This document shows, one piece after another, positions 6,221 through 8,576 of a DNA stretch of 8,576 bases. The position numbers and the translations under genes are program-made. Source of the stretch: RGIG4608 sp045606265 (lineage in GTDB: Bacteria > Bacillota > Clostridia > Oscillospirales > CAG-272). The stretch covers positions 1 through 8,576 of the forward strand of contig JAZURO010000024.1 of assembly GCA_045606265.1 (NCBI GenBank), in the 5' to 3' direction. The notes below the pieces were generated by a model. That model did not search any database, was not told the origin of the DNA, and was given only the letters and a program-made list of their open reading frames with translations. How positions within the stretch are numbered: position 1 is the first letter of the stretch; the number at the start of each line of letters is the position of its first letter.

Positions 6221-8026
6221 TCAATTAAGCACGGCACTTCTAAAACTACCGAAATAAATGTTAGAACTGTCTACGCCTTCTCCAACAATAACAAGTTTAG
6301 ATGAACCATACGCATTACCGATAGCATTCATATATTTATAATATCTATATGAATTGCCATATGTATTATCAGCATTTAAAGAAGCTACAAATTCTGCAAC
6401 ATCAGCCTTAGCAGTTGCCACGCGAGAATAATTATCGGCTTTCGCTTGGGAGATTGCAGTATCTTTATGTTTTTCAGCCCCAGCAATCTTTACTGCAGCT
6501 TCTGCTTCGGCATCGAGAATATATTTTTCTGCCGTAATCTCTGCACTGACTATATCTTGATATATTGATGCAACGTCTGTTGGCGGATGAATGCTTTCAA
6601 GCACAACACCAACCACTTCAATTCCCATATTATATTCATCTGTTCGTTTTATCAGTTCTTTATGGAGTGTCTCGGCAAAAGCATTTCTGTCTATAGATAA
6701 CATCGTTTCCAAATCGGAGTTTATTGTTTTATCGGTTACTATCTCATAAGCCTTTACTTCCAATAATTTTTCGGGAGATGAGCTACATTTCAAATACTCA
6801 ATAATATCACTAATATTATACTCTAATCTTATATTTATCGAAACAAGTTCGTTTCCGCTTCCCAACAAAAGTTTATATTCATTTGCTCCGTGTATTCCGG
6901 TCCAAATATTATCGGTATTTTCCACCGAATTATAACCAATGGTAATTTTATTTACCGTCTCGGTATCCATTATCTCAACTTTATCAATGGGCCAAGGTAA
7001 TGTCATATGAAGACCGGGGGAAAGCGATTCGTTCTGTAATACACCAAATCTATACACCGCCGCAGATTGATAAGATTCAACTTGAACGATTCCGGTGAAT
7101 AACCATAAAACGATTGCCGATACAACAACCATATAAGGCATAATAGTTTTTATAAGTTTAATGCTCCAAAGTGTTCTCATTGTAATTCCGGTGTTTTTTT
7201 CAAGATACGCCAAAATTCCGAGATCTTTAGATGCTCCGTGTGCAAAAGGAATCGGAATCGTTATAATTGGTTCGGTAAAAATCTCCTTCTTTATGAGTAC
7301 TGATATAAACGATATTATAGTAAACACCGATGAATAACTAAATATTACCATCAATATATACACCAACCATTTTTGAACATCATAAAAACCGAGTAATTTT
7401 ATAACCGAAGCAATCATTACAAAAATCAAAGCTAAACGAAGTATTACAACAGTCGATCTAAGATTGCCGATAATAGCTTTTATAACTTCATTCTGCACCA
7501 AAGAGTGTACAAAATATTTTTCTATCGCCACCAATACGATAAAAGATACAAGCAATATTACTACAAATAAATAATTAAGAGTGTATATAGACGTAATTCT
7601 AGAAGCATACATCCAAAATACTAATTGTACCGCAAGCTCTATAATCGCAAAAAGTATAGAAATACAATACACTTTTGCGCGGCTATAAAATATGATAATT
7701 TTTTTGTATATCTCAACAGCTTTTTTGATAATTATCTTAAAAAAAGTTTTTGTTGCAATCAAAAATCCTCGTTTGTTTTCATCGTGAGTAGCATCATCGT
7801 CGACGCTTTCATTACTGCATTCAGGTTTAAAATTTGGTGCTTCACTACTTATAACAAGAAAAAGAAAATTTATCAATACAGAAGGAATTATTAAAAGTGC
7901 TGTTAAAAGAAAAGATATGTATTTTGTAATTGAATAAAACGCTATAAGAAGAAACGCAATGACTATCAAAATAAAAATAGCCGTTAATGCTGTAAGTGTG
8001 CCTTTGCGTTTAGTTCGATCTTTCAT
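6221..8026 (-). CDS. Polytopic membrane protein fused to an HflK-like SPFH domain
   Basis: A 601-residue protein in two parts. The first about 315 residues hold roughly seven hydrophobic segments (about 11-33, 37-59, 119-140, 148-168, 190-212, 219-245, 293-315), with an acidic hydrophilic loop near 62-86 (SVDDDATHDENKR). The rest is an HflK-like SPFH domain: YQSAAVYRFGVL (319-330), SPGLHMTLPWPIDKVE (336-351), which is almost diagnostic of HflK, then GNELVSINIRLEYNISD (391-407). GIEVVGVVLESIHPPTDVAS (468-487) and YQDIVSAEITAEKYILDAEAEA (489-510) follow, and an Ala-rich coiled-coil region runs to about 550. Ordinary HflK has a single membrane helix, so the polytopic N-terminus is an addition whose function I do not recognise. 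ATG 8026 has AGGAG at 8033-8037. This is the first SPFH gene of the run, 33 bases after the LRR gene and 14 before the HflC-like gene. It likely anchors or templates a hetero-oligomeric SPFH assembly. Confidence 0.88.
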   Translation of the reverse strand: MKDRTKRKGTLTALTAIFILIVIAFLLIAFYSITKYISFLLTALLIIPSVLINFLFLVISSEAPNFKPECSNESVDDDATHDENKRGFLIATKTFFKIIIKKAVEIYKKIIIFYSRAKVYCISILFAIIELAVQLVFWMYASRITSIYTLNYLFVVILLVSFIVLVAIEKYFVHSLVQNEVIKAIIGNLRSTVVILRLALIFVMIASVIKLLGFYDVQKWLVYILMVIFSYSSVFTIISFISVLIKKEIFTEPIITIPIPFAHGASKDLGILAYLEKNTGITMRTLWSIKLIKTIMPYMVVVSAIVLWLFTGIVQVESYQSAAVYRFGVLQNESLSPGLHMTLPWPIDKVEIMDTETVNKITIGYNSVENTDNIWTGIHGANEYKLLLGSGNELVSINIRLEYNISDIIEYLKCSSSPEKLLEVKAYEIVTDKTINSDLETMLSIDRNAFAETLHKELIKRTDEYNMGIEVVGVVLESIHPPTDVASIYQDIVSAEITAEKYILDAEAEAAVKIAGAEKHKDTAISQAKADNYSRVATAKADVAEFVASLNADNTYGNSYRYYKYMNAIGNAYGSSKLVIVGEGVDSSNIYFGSFRSAVLN

Positions 8027-8059
8027 TTATTTCTCCTAAAAACAATTTAAATTAAAGCA

Positions 8060-8576
8060 TCAGTTATCGGTTTCATATATTTTTATTGCATCGTTTAAAA
8101 TATAATTGGTTCCATCAAGTTCCAATTGCTTAAAATCGGATTCACTACCCTCATAAAAAACCAATGTAATTGAATAACATTCACTAAAAGCGTATTCCCC
8201 TACTTTTTCAAGCGCTTTCGGCAAGGAGAAGCTTCTGACTCTAAGGCATGTCTTAAAAGCATTATTTCCAATTTCTTTAACAGAAGAACCGATACGGACG
8301 TTAGTAATATAGTTGCAATAATTAAATGCATATTCCCCTATTCTTTGAACCTTATCAGGAATGTCAACATATGTAAGTGCCAAACAATTTTCAAAGGCAT
8401 ATCCGTCTATCAGCACTGTGTTATCACCCAATTTTACATATCTGAGAGATTCGCTATATGCAAAAGCATATCTGCCAACGGTAAGAACATTATCACCCAT
8501 CTCAACGTAAACTATATCGTTATTCATACCAAATGCACAAGAAAGATGCTTTACATTATCAGGTACAATAACATAC
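8060..8576 (-). CDS. BspA-like leucine-rich-repeat (LRR_5) protein, C-terminal part (5' end off window)
   Basis: The visible part is about 171 residues of tandem repeats of about 23 residues in the BspA/LRR_5 style: V-x-I-G/P-x-x-V-x-x-I-G-x-Y-A-F-x-x-C. Examples are YVDIPDKVQRIGEYAFNYC and NVRIGSSVKEIGNNAFKTC. Five clear copies and an upstream degenerate one are seen, followed by a capping segment that ends in IKIYETDN. The frame stays open to the right edge (YVIVPDNVKHLSCAFG precedes the methionine at 8527), so that ATG is internal and the N-terminus, including any signal peptide or anchor, is not visible. Proteins of this kind are often secreted or surface-bound in host-associated bacteria, but location cannot be judged here. 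No terminator hairpin lies in the 33 bases before the next gene, so cotranscription with the SPFH genes is possible. Confidence 0.85.
   Translation of the reverse strand, partial: YVIVPDNVKHLSCAFGMNNDIVYVEMGDNVLTVGRYAFAYSESLRYVKLGDNTVLIDGYAFENCLALTYVDIPDKVQRIGEYAFNYCNYITNVRIGSSVKEIGNNAFKTCLRVRSFSLPKALEKVGEYAFSECYSITLVFYEGSESDFKQLELDGTNYILNDAIKIYETDN

Noticed and set aside
6207..6224. TTG start for the HflC-like gene
   Set aside because: The strong GGAGG lies between the TTG and ATG 6206, so the ATG is favoured.
8060..8576. Tandem protein repeats as a CRISPR or DNA repeat array
   Set aside because: The periodicity is about 69 bases and only conserved at the protein level, matching LRR_5 repeats.

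Overview
The window is AT-rich, densely packed bacterial DNA with strong GGAGG-type ribosome binding sites, short gaps and ATGA overlaps. Together with a BspA-type leucine-rich-repeat protein, this suggests a Clostridia-like Firmicute, probably host- or gut-associated. The lineage is inferred from style and gene content only.

Plus strand, left part (1-2217). The 3' end of an Asp/Glu racemase-family gene enters from the left edge, with signs of a frame break near 46-77. It is followed 11 bases later by a MurE-type Mur ligase (294-1784) with an unusual DNPD in the amino-acid recognition motif. Next comes a short DtxR-family metalloregulator (1858-2217) whose visible metal ligands look like the iron-type DtxR set rather than the manganese-type MntR set. 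A perfect 16-bp hairpin with A/T flanks (2216-2256) separates it from the convergent operon.

Minus strand, right part (8576 down to 2255). Read in transcription order: a BspA-like LRR protein (5' end off the window); a 601-residue protein with about seven membrane segments fused to an HflK-like SPFH domain; an HflC-like SPFH protein; a second, small HflK-like SPFH protein; and a complete P1B-type heavy-metal ATPase without a soluble N-terminal metal-binding domain. Gaps are 33, 14, -4 and 14 bases, so at least the last four genes look like one operon.

The most interesting unit is this SPFH-SPFH-SPFH-P1B ATPase operon. Known HflK/HflC proteins form a hetero-oligomeric membrane cage around the FtsH protease. 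Here no FtsH or NfeD gene is visible, and the membrane partner encoded with the SPFH genes is a metal pump with atypical TM4 (CPCGQ) and TM6 (HN...NSSR) signatures. A reasonable hypothesis is a metal-export ATPase housed or regulated in a dedicated SPFH microdomain, possibly under the metal-responsive regulator encoded convergently next to it. The complex and its regulation are inferences; gene order, domains and motifs are read from the sequence.
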